Shown: positions 25,809 through 37,100 of the stretch, one piece after another
How positions within the stretch are numbered: the stretch's first letter is position 1
Layout: the number at the start of each line of letters is the position of its first letter
NCBI GenBank assembly: GCA_002751075.1
Contig: NAOQ01000144.1
Coordinates: 69,835-113,424 of the forward strand
From: Ichthyophonus hoferi
Lineage: Eukaryota; Opisthokonta; Ichthyosporea; Ichthyophonida; Ichthyophonidae
DNA: 43,590 nucleotides
Direction of reading: 5' to 3'
Translations under genes and position numbers: made by a program
Notes under the pieces: model-generated
Told to the model about the DNA's origin: nothing
The model's database searches: none
The model's input: only the letters and a program-made list of their open reading frames with translations

Positions 25809-26640
25809 CTAGTCCATAGTTCCTCGTAATTTCCTCTTCTTTTTTTCTTTCTTTTCGTAATCAATCGTTGATATTTCTGTACTAGCATTGGTAATAGCTA
25901 ATTGGTTTGACCTACTTCCTATGGAAGACAACGTAAAATCAGGCGTATATAAATGTCTATTACGATTATATTCAGCTATTACTAAAGGAGGTATCCCTAC
26001 TTTATTTCGCTTAGGTGCGGTAGTACTTATGGCACAGTGTGTATGATCAGTAAGAGGTGCTATATTACTATGTAGATAATAACTGTTGTTACTATTTAAA
26101 GTTAGTATGCAGTTCTCTGACTTTATAACAATCACATCGTTATTGTAATGTCTAGTCCACTATCAAATACACAATTGAAGATCCCGACAGCTGTGGACAA
26201 GTCGCTAGAGCGGACACAGATTCTGTTAGGGTTACCTGGAATTGATGGCGAATTAACCCATTTCCTCTTTGATGTAAAAATGTTTACTGACACACACAAG
26301 ACAATAGGCAAAGATCGGGGAAGTATAAATGGAAACGGAAATAACTAATAAAGCCCCAGCCGCACAAACATAAGGGGCACTGGCGGATATAAAGTTTCCT
26401 GTACCAGTGATTTCGCTTGTGATTATTTAATTAAATAATATCACAATATATATGTATATAATCATTACATTGTTATTATAATGTCTAGTTCACCTTTGGC
26501 ATTCCAATACGATAATAAGTGTGCAGATTTCTCGCTCTTTCGGGAGTCAGAGAACTGCTTACTAACATTAAATAGAGATAATAGTCATTATACTGCATAC
26601 TATAACAAGTATCGATCTACATATTATATATAGAACGGTA
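25809..26640. repeat. Cluster of related unknown segments in opposed orientation
   Basis: A minus-strand open frame (26135-25809, 108 residues, no ATG at its start) contains SENCILTLNSNNSYY. A plus-strand frame at 26481-26633 (50 residues, ATG start) contains SENCLLTLNRDNSHY, clearly the same sequence inverted. A second plus-strand frame, 26148-26348 (66 residues), starts ATGTCTAGTCC with an upstream TTATTGTA that matches the start of the 26481 frame (TTATTATA, ATGTCTAGTTC). So three small frames share parts in two combinations around a common centre. I recognise no protein family. It could be a small-gene family, or pieces of a repeat that happens to be open. Confidence 0.5.
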
Positions 26641-26838
26641 TTCGATTAACTGAAATAAGACTAGCAATTGCATTACCGCTTGCTATCAAAGATCGGTCGA
26701 ACTATGTATGCGTTCATTCGCAGTTAACGATTTTGTAACACTCTCCCATTGGCTGAAGCGTTAGAGAGAGAGCTAACGATGATAGATAAACATTCTCGTT
26801 GGTACGATAAGAGTATATAAGGCCAATCAAAAAGGCAG

Positions 26839-26993
26839 TATATAAATACGTATGTGTGATACAATCTCTCTTTCTAATATCTATCTATACATACAAGACG
26901 ATTGAGAGGGACGGTTGACAGGAAGCCCCTCAAAGCGATGGTCGATGAGTGGCCTCTCACCATCGAATATCCAGATAGACAGACAGGTGGATA
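26839..26993 (+). ncRNA. Candidate structured RNA: three hairpins in a row
   Basis: Stem 1 pairs TTGAG and GGG (26902-26910, one bulged A) with CCCCTCAA (26926-26933). Stem 2 pairs CGATGG plus TGAG (26936-26949, 4-nt bulge) with CTCACCATCG (26956-26965), a 10-bp stem with a 6-nt loop. Stem 3 pairs TATCC (26968-26972) with GGATA (26989-26993). They follow each other with only 2 nt between. A TATATAAA box lies about 60 nt upstream (26839). It matches no tRNA, snRNA or ribozyme I can recall. Transcription is unproven. Confidence 0.3.
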
Positions 26994-27089
26994 CCCAAAT
27001 ATATCCAACCCTGTTTAATTTATCAAAATCTTCTAGATGCATTTAATTGACACTAAAGAGATAAAGTTATATTGAAATTTGATACGTCC

Positions 27090-27172
27090 TTGTAATAATA
27101 ATTGCTAATAATATTAAATGATTATAGCTATATGAAGAAATAGCTAAATTACTTAAATATTTCTGTTTTAAC
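27090..27172 (-). mobile_element. Partial LTR copy of the same copia-like family
   Basis: The stretch starting TGTAATAATAATTGC and ending in TTTTAACA matches the end of the LTRs at 12739-13089 and 13619-14022. Only the final ~80 bp is recognisable, so it is a fragment. It directly abuts the next repeat segment at 27173. Confidence 0.6.
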
Positions 27173-27325
27173 ACGATTATATTCAGCTATTACTGAAGGA
27201 GGAGTCCCTACTTTATTTAGGTTAGGTGCGCTTGTGCCTATGGCACAGTGTCTACGATCAGTAAAAAAATGCTATTTTACTATTTAGATAATAGCTATTG
27301 TCCCTATTTAATGTTAGTGAGAGAT
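27173..27325 (-). repeat. Fourth copy of the 25809-26640 segment family
   Basis: CGATTATATTCAGCTATTAC, then CCTACTTTATTT, TTAGGTGCG and TATGGCACAGTGT occur in the same order as at 25963-26045, and TTTAATGTTAGT follows as in the 26481 copy. It is not an open frame along its length. Confidence 0.65.
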
Positions 27326-27366
27326 CTGAACACTGACTATTTTATGTAAGTGCTAACGCTGGAATG

Positions 27367-27527
27367 TGTTTTATTTTGAATTCATGTATATCGTTTTATT
27401 GTAAGACTGAATTTATTGGAACGTGAACATACGCAAATAATATCCATTGTTTTATTTTAAATTTATGTATATCGTTTTATTTTAAGATTGAATTTATTGA
27501 ACGTGAGCATACGCCAATAACATCCAT
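27367..27527. repeat. Tandem duplication, two copies of about 81 bp
   Basis: 27367-27447 and 27448-27527 both run from TGTTTTATTTT through ATGTATATCGTTTTATT, GAATTTATT and ACGTGA(A/G)CATACG to ATCCAT. Identity is high by eye (close to nine tenths), so the event is fairly young. Confidence 0.85.
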
Positions 27528-27733
27528 CCATCTTAGGGCCGCCTATTGTTTCTAATTACATCAGAGTTAGCCAATAGCAATTTAGTGCTTCTAAATTCAC
27601 CGTGTCCATGGCTTGTATTATTTACCGTCTCATTACAGTAAAAAGGTAGAATTAATTGATACCTATGCATTTACATATAATATATAGTGTCCAGCCTAAC
27701 AGGGTGGCCAGGTGACATATACTAATATCTAGC

Positions 27734-30607
27734 CTACAACCCTGTCAGCAAGAGCCGGTAGTAGACGTAGGGTACCATACACAAGGCCATATTTAAGATT
27801 AGGTTGGTGAAGGAGTCAAAGTTAGTAGCACTGGAGGGAGCTGGCACCCTGGTAATATCCAACTGGTGTGGATATGGTAAGTTACAGAAGATAGTAGGAT
27901 AGTATGAATACATGATAGTACAATAGTAAGTATGTATATTATGTATGGAGGGGTTGAGTATAGGATATCCAGAGAGAGCGTGGGTAGAGGATAGTAATAC
28001 GTTACAATATACACCAATCATAACTTACTAGATCTTCAAGGAATGCACGGCGCACGGGGTTGATCATTGATTGAGGGGTTGTACCCTTAGGAAAACTCAC
28101 CGGAGGAAGATATCTATGCGATGATAACCAATAAGAACTCGAGTTTACAGCGACAAAGCATGTTAAGATTATTAATTTTTTTTTTAAAAATTCACAACGT
28201 GTCCTAGTAACTATAGCTAAAAAGGGGTAGTCGACAGAGGCCAAAAGAATAGGTCACCAACCAATCACATATATCATGTAACCATGGTAACTGCACATAC
28301 CAGATAAAGATAATCATCAACGTGTACATGTGTAACTATAAATATAGATATGTACGGAATAGATATAAAATGTGCAGAGGAGAGAGGTGACCAAAAGTCT
28401 ATGCCCACCTTATAACCACATGGCCTGGAGTTGGTAACCATTGGCCAGGAGGCCAACGTTCAAAGGCATTCAAGATTTGTACTGGTAGAATGGGAAGATT
28501 AACCTGATATGGAAGGAGATATATATCAATATGAAAACATAATTGCAGGGCCAATGAGCTACATCTATATCACGAGAGGGTAAGCTCATAAACCAAAGAC
28601 AGGTAGATTCTTAGCATGATACAATAGAAATGATTGGATACAGGGAAAAATATAAAGATCATTGCATTTTTATCACACACTTGGCAACAAGAGAATGTAC
28701 AGAATGTGCACGTGGCTGGGCAGGAGACATCATAGACAATAAATATTAAGTGTATACACTTATCATGCCACGACAATCCTCATACGTACCGACGCGGATG
28801 CGCACATATTCACCTTTTTAATGGTATGGAAGGGTCCCTTCTTAAAAGGAGCCAATAGCCCATTGCGCGCCCTATCCCCCAAAAAATGAGTACTGATTTC
28901 TGACATGCAATTATTATCTCTTATTGGTGGATAGGTCTACATGACTATAGGTAGAAATAGATAAAACCATCCCAGGCAAAGTATAATCAAACCAATCCAA
29001 TTGAGTGTAATAAAATATAATAAAACAATCAACGAAAAGATCTAATAGGTTCATTATAGAAAGATAAAAAATAAGATGTGAAGGAGCTATACATATATAT
29101 AGGTAGATAAAGAAAGAAAAACACATAACCATTGGAGGGAAGGGAGGTGTGACGTAATACGGATATATAGAGAATAGATAGTATACCTAATAAAGAGCAT
29201 AATAAGAGATACCACACATACATACATATATAATCTATACATACTATATAATATATATATACACTCTAGCCTACCTTGTGCCCTCGGGAGAGATGGCAAT
29301 TGATCTCTTATAGGTGTGAATAAATGTGACGGCTTTGTCCAATGACTTGATGCATTTATCACGATTAGAGCGATCTAGACCTATATGACCTTGGGCTGCT
29401 ACCAACCAACCAAAGATTGGTATCGAAAATATCTCTTTCTTTCCTGTGGATAGATAAAATTTAACGGAGAATGATATATAGATGCTCACAGCTCCACTTA
29501 TACATATACCTCGACCTATATCTCCATCTATCTACCATTGTGTTTGCTTTCAGTCATACTACTTGCCATATATAGAAGATAACTCATTGAGAATTGGTGG
29601 AGGTTAAATAGGAGGTGATTCGTAGGTAAGAGGAAGGGTTGAAAAGAAGAATGGCAATTGGTTTTTTACATATCTATGTACAAATAAGGAAATATTACCT
29701 ATCCACTTGAATCCAATTGGGCAGGTGGCCTGGGTGATCCAAGGATCAATATTGCTAGCATGTGTAAACATACATACATAGTTATTATCGAAGTCTGTGT
29801 GTGTAGCGTATGTCCAGGGTAGGATAGTAGGATAGGGTATGGTAGTTAATAATAGTAGGATGGTAATTAATATGAAGAGAACAATGATTACTATAAATAG
29901 AAAACCAATTATTATTAACATAACATAACAACCATTACCATCCTTAAGCCTATCACAGTACAAGTAAAATACTACAATATAGATGACGTCATACCTATGC
30001 CGTCATCAACCTCGGCTGTCATGGTGATCCCACATACTACTACAAACCCTTTGGCAAACAGTTTCATACTCATATCCACAGGCAGATTGTTGTTACTCAC
30101 TCCCAGGGTGCGAAGGAACGGGTGCTGTGTTGGCCAATGAGAAACTTGTGTAAATGCGTGTGTACATGGATGAATAAATAGAATGGTAGAGCTCTTTAAA
30201 AACATCAAAAGGAAAAGAGTTTTTAGTTTTAACTATTGTAATAGGCACAGGGTATGTCTTGTCATTGGAGGAGAGCAAAAGATATAGGTAGATCGTAAGG
30301 TATGACAGATAGATGAGGGAGTATAGTAGGGGAGGACAGGGAAAGGGCCAGGAACAGAGTGAATGAGGAAGAGGGTTGGGGAGAAGATAGAAGAGGGTAG
30401 GGTATAGAATGGGATAAGCTAAAGAATAGGGGAAAGAAAGGCATAAGATACCAGAAGCCTCAAGGGCAAGACCAGCCATAACAGAGGCATAGATATAAAG
30501 AAAACGTACACCAGGAGTCCTATAAACCTTAGGAGGGCAAGAGGGCTGGAGGGGAGAGGGTGTGAGTTTATATAGTTAATAGGGGTAGACAGGGAGGATG
30601 GCCACAT
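27734..30607 (-). CDS. PlsC/AGPAT-family membrane acyltransferase, complete
   Basis: Eight exons on the minus strand: 30607-30452, 30124-29995, 29794-29699, 29443-29275, 28871-28814, 28503-28409, 28113-28029, 27862-27734; 918 nt, 305 residues, all phases agree. The family moves an acyl chain from acyl-CoA to lysophosphatidate or related lysolipids, usually at the ER. All four blocks are present: HASNID (HX4D catalytic pair), GHIGLDRSNRDKC, SPEGTRAR (EGTR, substrate binding), and LPILPV. A strong membrane helix lies at residues 22-50 (LLRFIGLLVYVFF then LLWLVLPLRLL), and a second hydrophobic stretch ends the protein (LILNMALCMVPYVYY). The ATG at 30607 is in frame with the first helix and gives a family-typical length. 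The exact substrate is not decided by sequence; AGPAT-like is the safest label. The next gene upstream (31280-32008) is on the same strand but separate. Confidence 0.9.
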
Positions 30608-31279
30608 GAGTCTGTGCCATGGTTACGTCATTCCATTCACTCTATTGGTCTAGAGTGCAATTAACATTTGCTATGTGTGTAGACAATTGACCGCAATGTA
30701 GAATAAAAAGAAATGATTGTTAGTGATAAATAGAATATTTAGAGGTAATGTCTAGAAGAAGAGAAAGAAAAGCGGGGAGAGATAGAGTAGGTAGCCTGTA
30801 GGGATCGATGTAGTATGTGTAGTTCTATGATATTCTGATAAATCTGTTACGTATATAGAAAGTGTATTTTGTGTGTAGGTTGTTATCATGTAATTATGAT
30901 AGTGAGTTTGGAGTACAGTTCGCTAGTGATGCATTTTATTTATAGATAAACGCATATCATTGGTCGCCTATTTAAAACTGGCTAGGGAGAGGGTGGTATG
31001 AAAGAAGAGATGATAGAAACAATCTTATATAATTAATAGAAAGACATTCTAGTTTTCTACTGAAATACACAGGGTTTAGGCTTAGGTCTATAGGTTAGTA
31101 TAGATTTGAGATAGACATCGATAAAAGTCAACAGAACAAATAAATAAAAAACAAAAAAAAGCCTTAATCTAACAGTCAGACTGTTAAGTATTTGAAATCA
31201 TTTACTAAATAGATACAGATAGTGCGGATTCTGACAAGAAAAAAAAGAAATAATAATATGTAGTAATACAAGACTAAGC
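30608..31279. other. Intergenic between two minus-strand genes
   Basis: 672 nt with no coding exon. It should contain the acyltransferase promoter. I considered an extra 3' exon of the small upstream gene here (acceptor at about 31240) but an in-frame TAA at 31280 already closes that gene. Confidence 0.55.
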
Positions 31280-32008
31280 TTACCCATTTATCCTTTTCTG
31301 TTTCAGTCCTAATGTTACCCCAGTAGCTTCTAGTTTCTTATCCACTGCAGCCAACGCCTCCCTCTCTTCATCTGTAGTCGGATCCTCCTTCACTGTATAT
31401 AGAGACAGTAAATACCAGAGGCTACAATACAGGAAAACCCACCATTATGAGATACTGAATAGAGAAGTTATAAAGTTATATATGTTGTGTTGTGATGAAG
31501 AAAGTAAACTACACTGAACTGAATCTTACATGTATTAAGGTAGTCGTCTATATCCAGTCGGAGTAACCCCAACTTAGCGTGGTACACACGCTTTAACTGG
31601 TTGGGTACATCTTTTATGCCCTGAATCTGCATAGGGGGCGAGTACGGTCTATTTGTTGATTTCTCTAATTCTCGTGTTTTGAATTTCCAAAATTTACCCC
31701 CTTGCATAAACTTAAACTGGATCTACCTCTCACCATCATTATCCCTTTTACCCTACCTAAATTCAACCACTGTGATAGACCACCTTCTCATTCCTTTTCT
31801 ACGCTTTCAATCAAACTATATTATTATTACCTTTTAACAATATGTTGTTTGACTACGGCCTCCAAGGGAAAAACCGGTTACACTACCAACAGTACGGAGT
31901 ACAATATTACTTACCACATATTATAGTATCACCTACCTCAGCAAGTAACAGATCTGCCTCCAACTCTAACTCATTGACTTTCGGTCGAATACGCTCCCTG
32001 AGAACCAT
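31280..32008 (-). CDS. Small helical protein of unknown family, 93 residues
   Basis: Three exons, 32008-31937, 31626-31530 and 31392-31280, phases 0 and 1, GT-AG borders. The protein starts MVLRERIRPKVNELELEADL, is rich in charged residues and leucine, and ends QKRING followed by TAA. It has no signal peptide or membrane segment; a mostly helical, possibly coiled-coil fold is inferred from heptad-like leucine spacing. The stop TAA overlaps a good donor (GGGTAAGC), so a spliced form ending in another exon is possible. I do not recognise the family. Small subunits of larger complexes often look like this, but no partner can be named. It lies 672 nt upstream of the acyltransferase on the same strand, and head-to-head with the helicase about 2 kb away. 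Confidence 0.7.
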
Positions 32009-34119
32009 TTTGGTTGTCGCTTAAGCCTTTTGTTTTATTATACGATGAATACCTAAGAACTACTAATACACATAAACTTTCACTTGTAGATATTGATTGC
32101 TGTTTATTTATATAGTACTAAAAAACTTGTACAATGCTCAATTTTGTACCATTCCTTTAACCAATCATATTATCATATTATACAGACACTGTGAAATTGT
32201 CGTGAATTGATATATAGATAAACGTGAGAGGCTGTTGCTTTTTGACGTTCTAATTAAAAATACTTATATCGAGTCGAACCGCCACTACCGCACGACTTGA
32301 AAATACCATAATTAAATCTCATTGTACCTATGGGTCAGTTATCTTGCTTATTATAATAACATGAGCTATTTGGTTAGGATTAAACCGCCGTAATTGACAA
32401 GTCAAGTTAGTTAATTGGATGATATCGGACCGATTGATTAAATATAGATGGCAATTTCCTTCTACCTACTTCTATTACTTTTATTTTCTTTACTCATCCA
32501 ATATAATAATGCCATGTGCATACTAAAAATAGTGAATAAATACTGCATAAAATTCGCAAAAGATCTATTCAATACACAATTGAAAATTAGAAATTAGAAA
32601 TTAGTTAAATTTACGGATTTATCTTTTTCATAGATCATCAATCAATTTGATTTGATATCGTGCTTAACTTTTGGTAGGTAACAAAAATTAGACTTGCATA
32701 ATTTGTTATATTGCATATTTCAAGAGCAAGCCTAGTTATATATAGCACCATGTGTATGATTGGCTATTAGCATAAATTAAATAGATCGTTTTTATTGATA
32801 TTTACGATAGGATATAGAAGATACTACATCTATCTATACTATATACTATACCGCAAAGTACAATACATGATATAGTTGTCGAAGAGAGTCTGCAATGTAC
32901 TATACCATACTAAATTTGCAGTAAAAACTCAACTACATATATACACCACTATATGTGCCCATCACGCGTAGGCTAAAGATTATTTCAGGGTAGGGTGAAT
33001 CAGGGTAATGTTTGGTAGGTTCAGTATTATATATTATATATTATGTATCCAGTATTTTCCGCAGTGTAGTATCGTGAGGATAATTTTTATAAACTATTCT
33101 CTTTTAAAATAATTTATTGCACCACACTACACTATAGTCGCCATAGTCTATTTATAATGTCTTTTTTGCACGTATTATGTTTCTTTTTCAAATTTTTTTC
33201 TATTTACCTTTTCCTCTTTTCCAGGGTTTTAAATTCAAATCTATATTCTTTTGAGTTTTTTTTTAGAAGATTGTTTTTCGACTTAGCATTGCATAATCTT
33301 ATAAATATAGCTTTTATGCAATAGAATTAATATAACCGTGTGTTTGACACCAGGTTTACCATCTGGATTATCAAAAAATGTCTATGTTTTCTTCAAAATG
33401 CAGTGCTTTACCGCACTTAAAACATGGTATGATAAATTAATCAACTATTATTTAAATCTTTAATTTTTATTATTTATATCCACAGTTTAATATTAGTTAA
33501 TATAATAGTTGATCTCAATGGTATTCAATTTGATCCAGTATACATGCATGGCAACTCGTAATAAAACATAGCTTCACTTACTGAATGTACATATACAAAT
33601 ATATACATATATGTACATACCATGTCGTAAGTTTTAACACGACTAATAGTTATATATTAATAGTGAGATGTTCTATTAAGTATTTTTTATTTTGCTCAAC
33701 CATCCATCAACACCAGGATATGTGTGTCAATTTCAGCCTGTGTTATAATTATATTTGGATTATACTTGGTAGCAGCTAAGATTTTCAAAAAGACTTTTTT
33801 ATCTCGGACTTACGATCAGTATTTTTATGGTAGTCTTGTAAGAGAATAAAGCATTTAGCTATACCCGATTGTATATATCTACATGTACTTTTATAATATT
33901 CCACACGTACAAACCTATGCAATTACGTTACTAAACTATACTACATTAATTATATGTCATTACACTCTAAAACGCACTCATGTTAAATAAAATCATGCCA
34001 ATCCCTAACCCACCACCAGATACAAAAACATAAATCTTCAAATATAGACAATAATAAGTAGTTATAAACTTAAATATTGACTTTGGTATACTACTAATCA
34101 TAGTATGGTTTGCCTGTAG
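32009..34119. other. Intergenic between divergent genes, holds the helicase 5' end
   Basis: No secure exon. A possible first helicase exon is 33827-33837 (ATG GTA GTC TT, then GTAAGA), which ends in the phase that the 34120 exon needs, but 11 nt is too little to trust. Promoters for both divergent genes should lie here. Confidence 0.5.
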
Positions 34120-37100
34120 GAATAAAAAACGAGCTCTAAGATTAATAGTGGTGAGAGGTATGCAGCAATTAATGATTACCCAGCCGAAGAAGGAGATCGT
34201 GGTAAGTGCGGTTATATTATTTTGTAATATATGTATTTACTTGCGTGTTAAATTAATTACAAGTATATGGCTAAAGTAGTAGTTAGTTATTCTTATATAA
34301 TTACTATATATATCTTTGTATTGCATGACACTAATGATATTAGGGTTTATATGTCTATATACGGACACGTGCATTATAACTGTACAATATTACTAGATTT
34401 ATATCCGGATGGTATGCTGGTTGACTACCATTAGTCACCCTGAAAAAAGATAATAGCCTTATATAGCTAATGACATGTTTAAAGAAGTTCATATGCCTGG
34501 GGATAATGTTAATTATACTTGATTAGCAATAAACTACTCTTTATGAATGTGAAATCAATTAAATCGATGCTTTAGCCAATTTTAAATGACAATATTTGTG
34601 CAAGTACCCCTGTCCCTTTCTTAAAACTGTATTGGTATTAGCCAATAGACGTCCAGTGAAGATTGTTGATTACAATACAGAAGTTGTGCAATACTTAGCT
34701 AATCTCATTACATACAGAACAATTGATGTGTGACAGGCTGGAAGGTTCAGTTGGTTTATTTGTTAGTTGCAAGAAATTTATGTTGAGTTATAACTTCATT
34801 TTTGACGCATTTGACCATGTTATTAATGAAATCACATTGTATAGTTATATCCTTAACAGAATTATTTAGTGGAATACTAAATTTTCATTTTTTCATTTAA
34901 GTTAATTTATGTTTACATATCATGAATATACTATATACTATCTCTGTATGACCCCCACTCCAACATTTATGATATTGATCCAGTTACCTTTAAAAGTTTA
35001 TCGACTTAATAAAAGGGAAAGGGGTTAATAGGAAGCGGTGGATAAGAAGGATAAACCAAAACCTATTACGTTATTCTATAAACTAGGAATGCCAAAGGAT
35101 TTAGTATTATATATCAGACAGCTCAACTTCTTTACCCCTACTCCCATCCAAGCAATGGTGTGTGTTGTATTCCCAATCATCTCTCGATCCAATCAATAAT
35201 ACATGTTTTATTCCGGATGCTTTCTCTATCCAATCAGTAGTACATGTTTTATTCCTGATGCTCTCTCTATCCAATCAATTGTACGTATTTTATTCCTGAC
35301 CCTCTCTCTATTCTATGAATAAAATATGTTTTATAGTCGATCTGTATCCAAATACTGTTTTCACAATTAACTAATGCAATCATATCACATCCAATGTTTG
35401 CACATAATCAATACTATTGGAGGACACCAATATCCCATTAGTCTATATTAAGGTTATCACCTACATCACCCCGCCCCTGCTTATCCTACCCTTACCTACC
35501 ATTGCCTTCTTTCCCTCCCTGCCACTTTTTCCTTCTCCCCTTACCCTCCTTATTGCAGGCTATCCCCCCTATACACCAAGGTCACAGTGTGATGTTACAA
35601 GCACCAACAGGAACTGGGAAGACATTAGCCTGGATGCTGCCTACTGTTAATTGGATTAGAGACGATTTAAAAACTCCATTTAAAGCTTTGGTTATCGTTC
35701 CTACCAGGGAATTGGGGAATCAGGTAAGAGCATTATATTTTAATGCATAATTAAATTTACGAATGCATACATATATATATATATGACATTTAATGTTAAC
35801 TCTATGAGGTTATAGGTCTATTACTCCACTCTAACTCTACTATCACCCACCTCCCAGGTCCTAGCTCTAACCCACTCACTCCTAGATAGTACCGAACCCT
35901 CCCATGTCTACAGCCTCTACAAACACTCTAAATTTGAGAAAGAGACCAGAGAGATGATGAAGAAGCCTCCCTGTCTTCTGATTGCCACTCCTAATGTAAG
36001 TAGGGCCCTGGTGGCTAGTACTATACCTCCTATAATTTACATGATACCTAGCCTGTTAATGTTATTATTACTATGTAAATCACTAACACATGCACTACAA
36101 TGAGAATCCGTTGACAAATAGCCAACGGAGTAATGGTGTTGAGGTGTGTGTAACATAAATACTTAGTTATCATTATAGCCAATTAGAATGATTATCTGTT
36201 ACACTACAATATACTTTATATATCTTATATGCTGGAATTATAGTGGCTAGAATACTAACCCATAAAGGGGATTTTATTTTTAAATATCCGTAAAAAATAT
36301 GCTGGAATTGGATGATTAATTTTTATATTTTAGATTAAAGGAAATGTTATACCCATATTAAGAAAGGAGCACGAAATATTAGCGTATGACGTCATTCTTA
36401 TTAATTTTAGTACTAATTATTAATTAAAAATTTAGTGTTTGCTTGGATCTAACGGCAGTCACTCTTTGCAGGCAGCCCTAGCATTATTACTTGATAATCA
36501 TAATCCCTTTAAAATACGCGACGTTGGGCTCGTTGTATTGGAGGAGGCAAGTCATATTTTATTTTATTTTTTTGCATGTCCAGTGCAATAATTGGTTGTT
36601 TTTTTTTAAACTATCCATTCTTAACGCATAGTCCGTGATTAAATATCATCTACCCATATGGACTGGTAGCTAATCATATGGTAGATGAGAATAATCCCAG
36701 AGATCCTACCTCGCTAATGGCCGATACCCCTAATAGTCCTATACCTATACTATATATATGTAATATAGTCATTACATTCACATTATTATGGGTATGCTCT
36801 GACCTTAATGGCCTTATATGAAAGATCACTTAGTAATCTGTTTATAGAAATTACAAGGACTAGGTATCTAATAACCAATTACCGTGCTGTGTTACGTACA
36901 CAGGTTGATCTATTGGTGTCTCCTCAGTATACCAGGTATAGTGGAGATCGCCATTTACATCCAAAAGCAACCAATCGTATTCTAGATCTATTGTTGGGAA
37001 TAAACCCCATCAATAAGGAATTTAGTATGTCTACCTTATAGAGTTGTTTATCTCTCTTTTAATTGGTCTTCCCTCCTAATCAATTGCTCTATATTACTGT

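Noticed and set aside
25809-26135. 108-residue minus-strand frame as a full gene
   Set aside because: No ATG at its start and its core recurs in rearranged copies, so it is listed as part of a repeat cluster instead.
30452-32008. Small helical protein as the N-terminus of the acyltransferase
   Set aside because: The helical protein ends in an in-frame TAA at 31280, and the acyltransferase has its own ATG at 30607 in frame with the first membrane helix.
32262-32300. tRNA-like B box (GGTTCGACTC on the minus strand)
   Set aside because: No A box at the right distance and no acceptor stem or anticodon arm can be drawn.
35188-35350. CRISPR-like spacing of 41-bp units
   Set aside because: Units are contiguous tandem copies without distinct spacers, in a eukaryotic intron.
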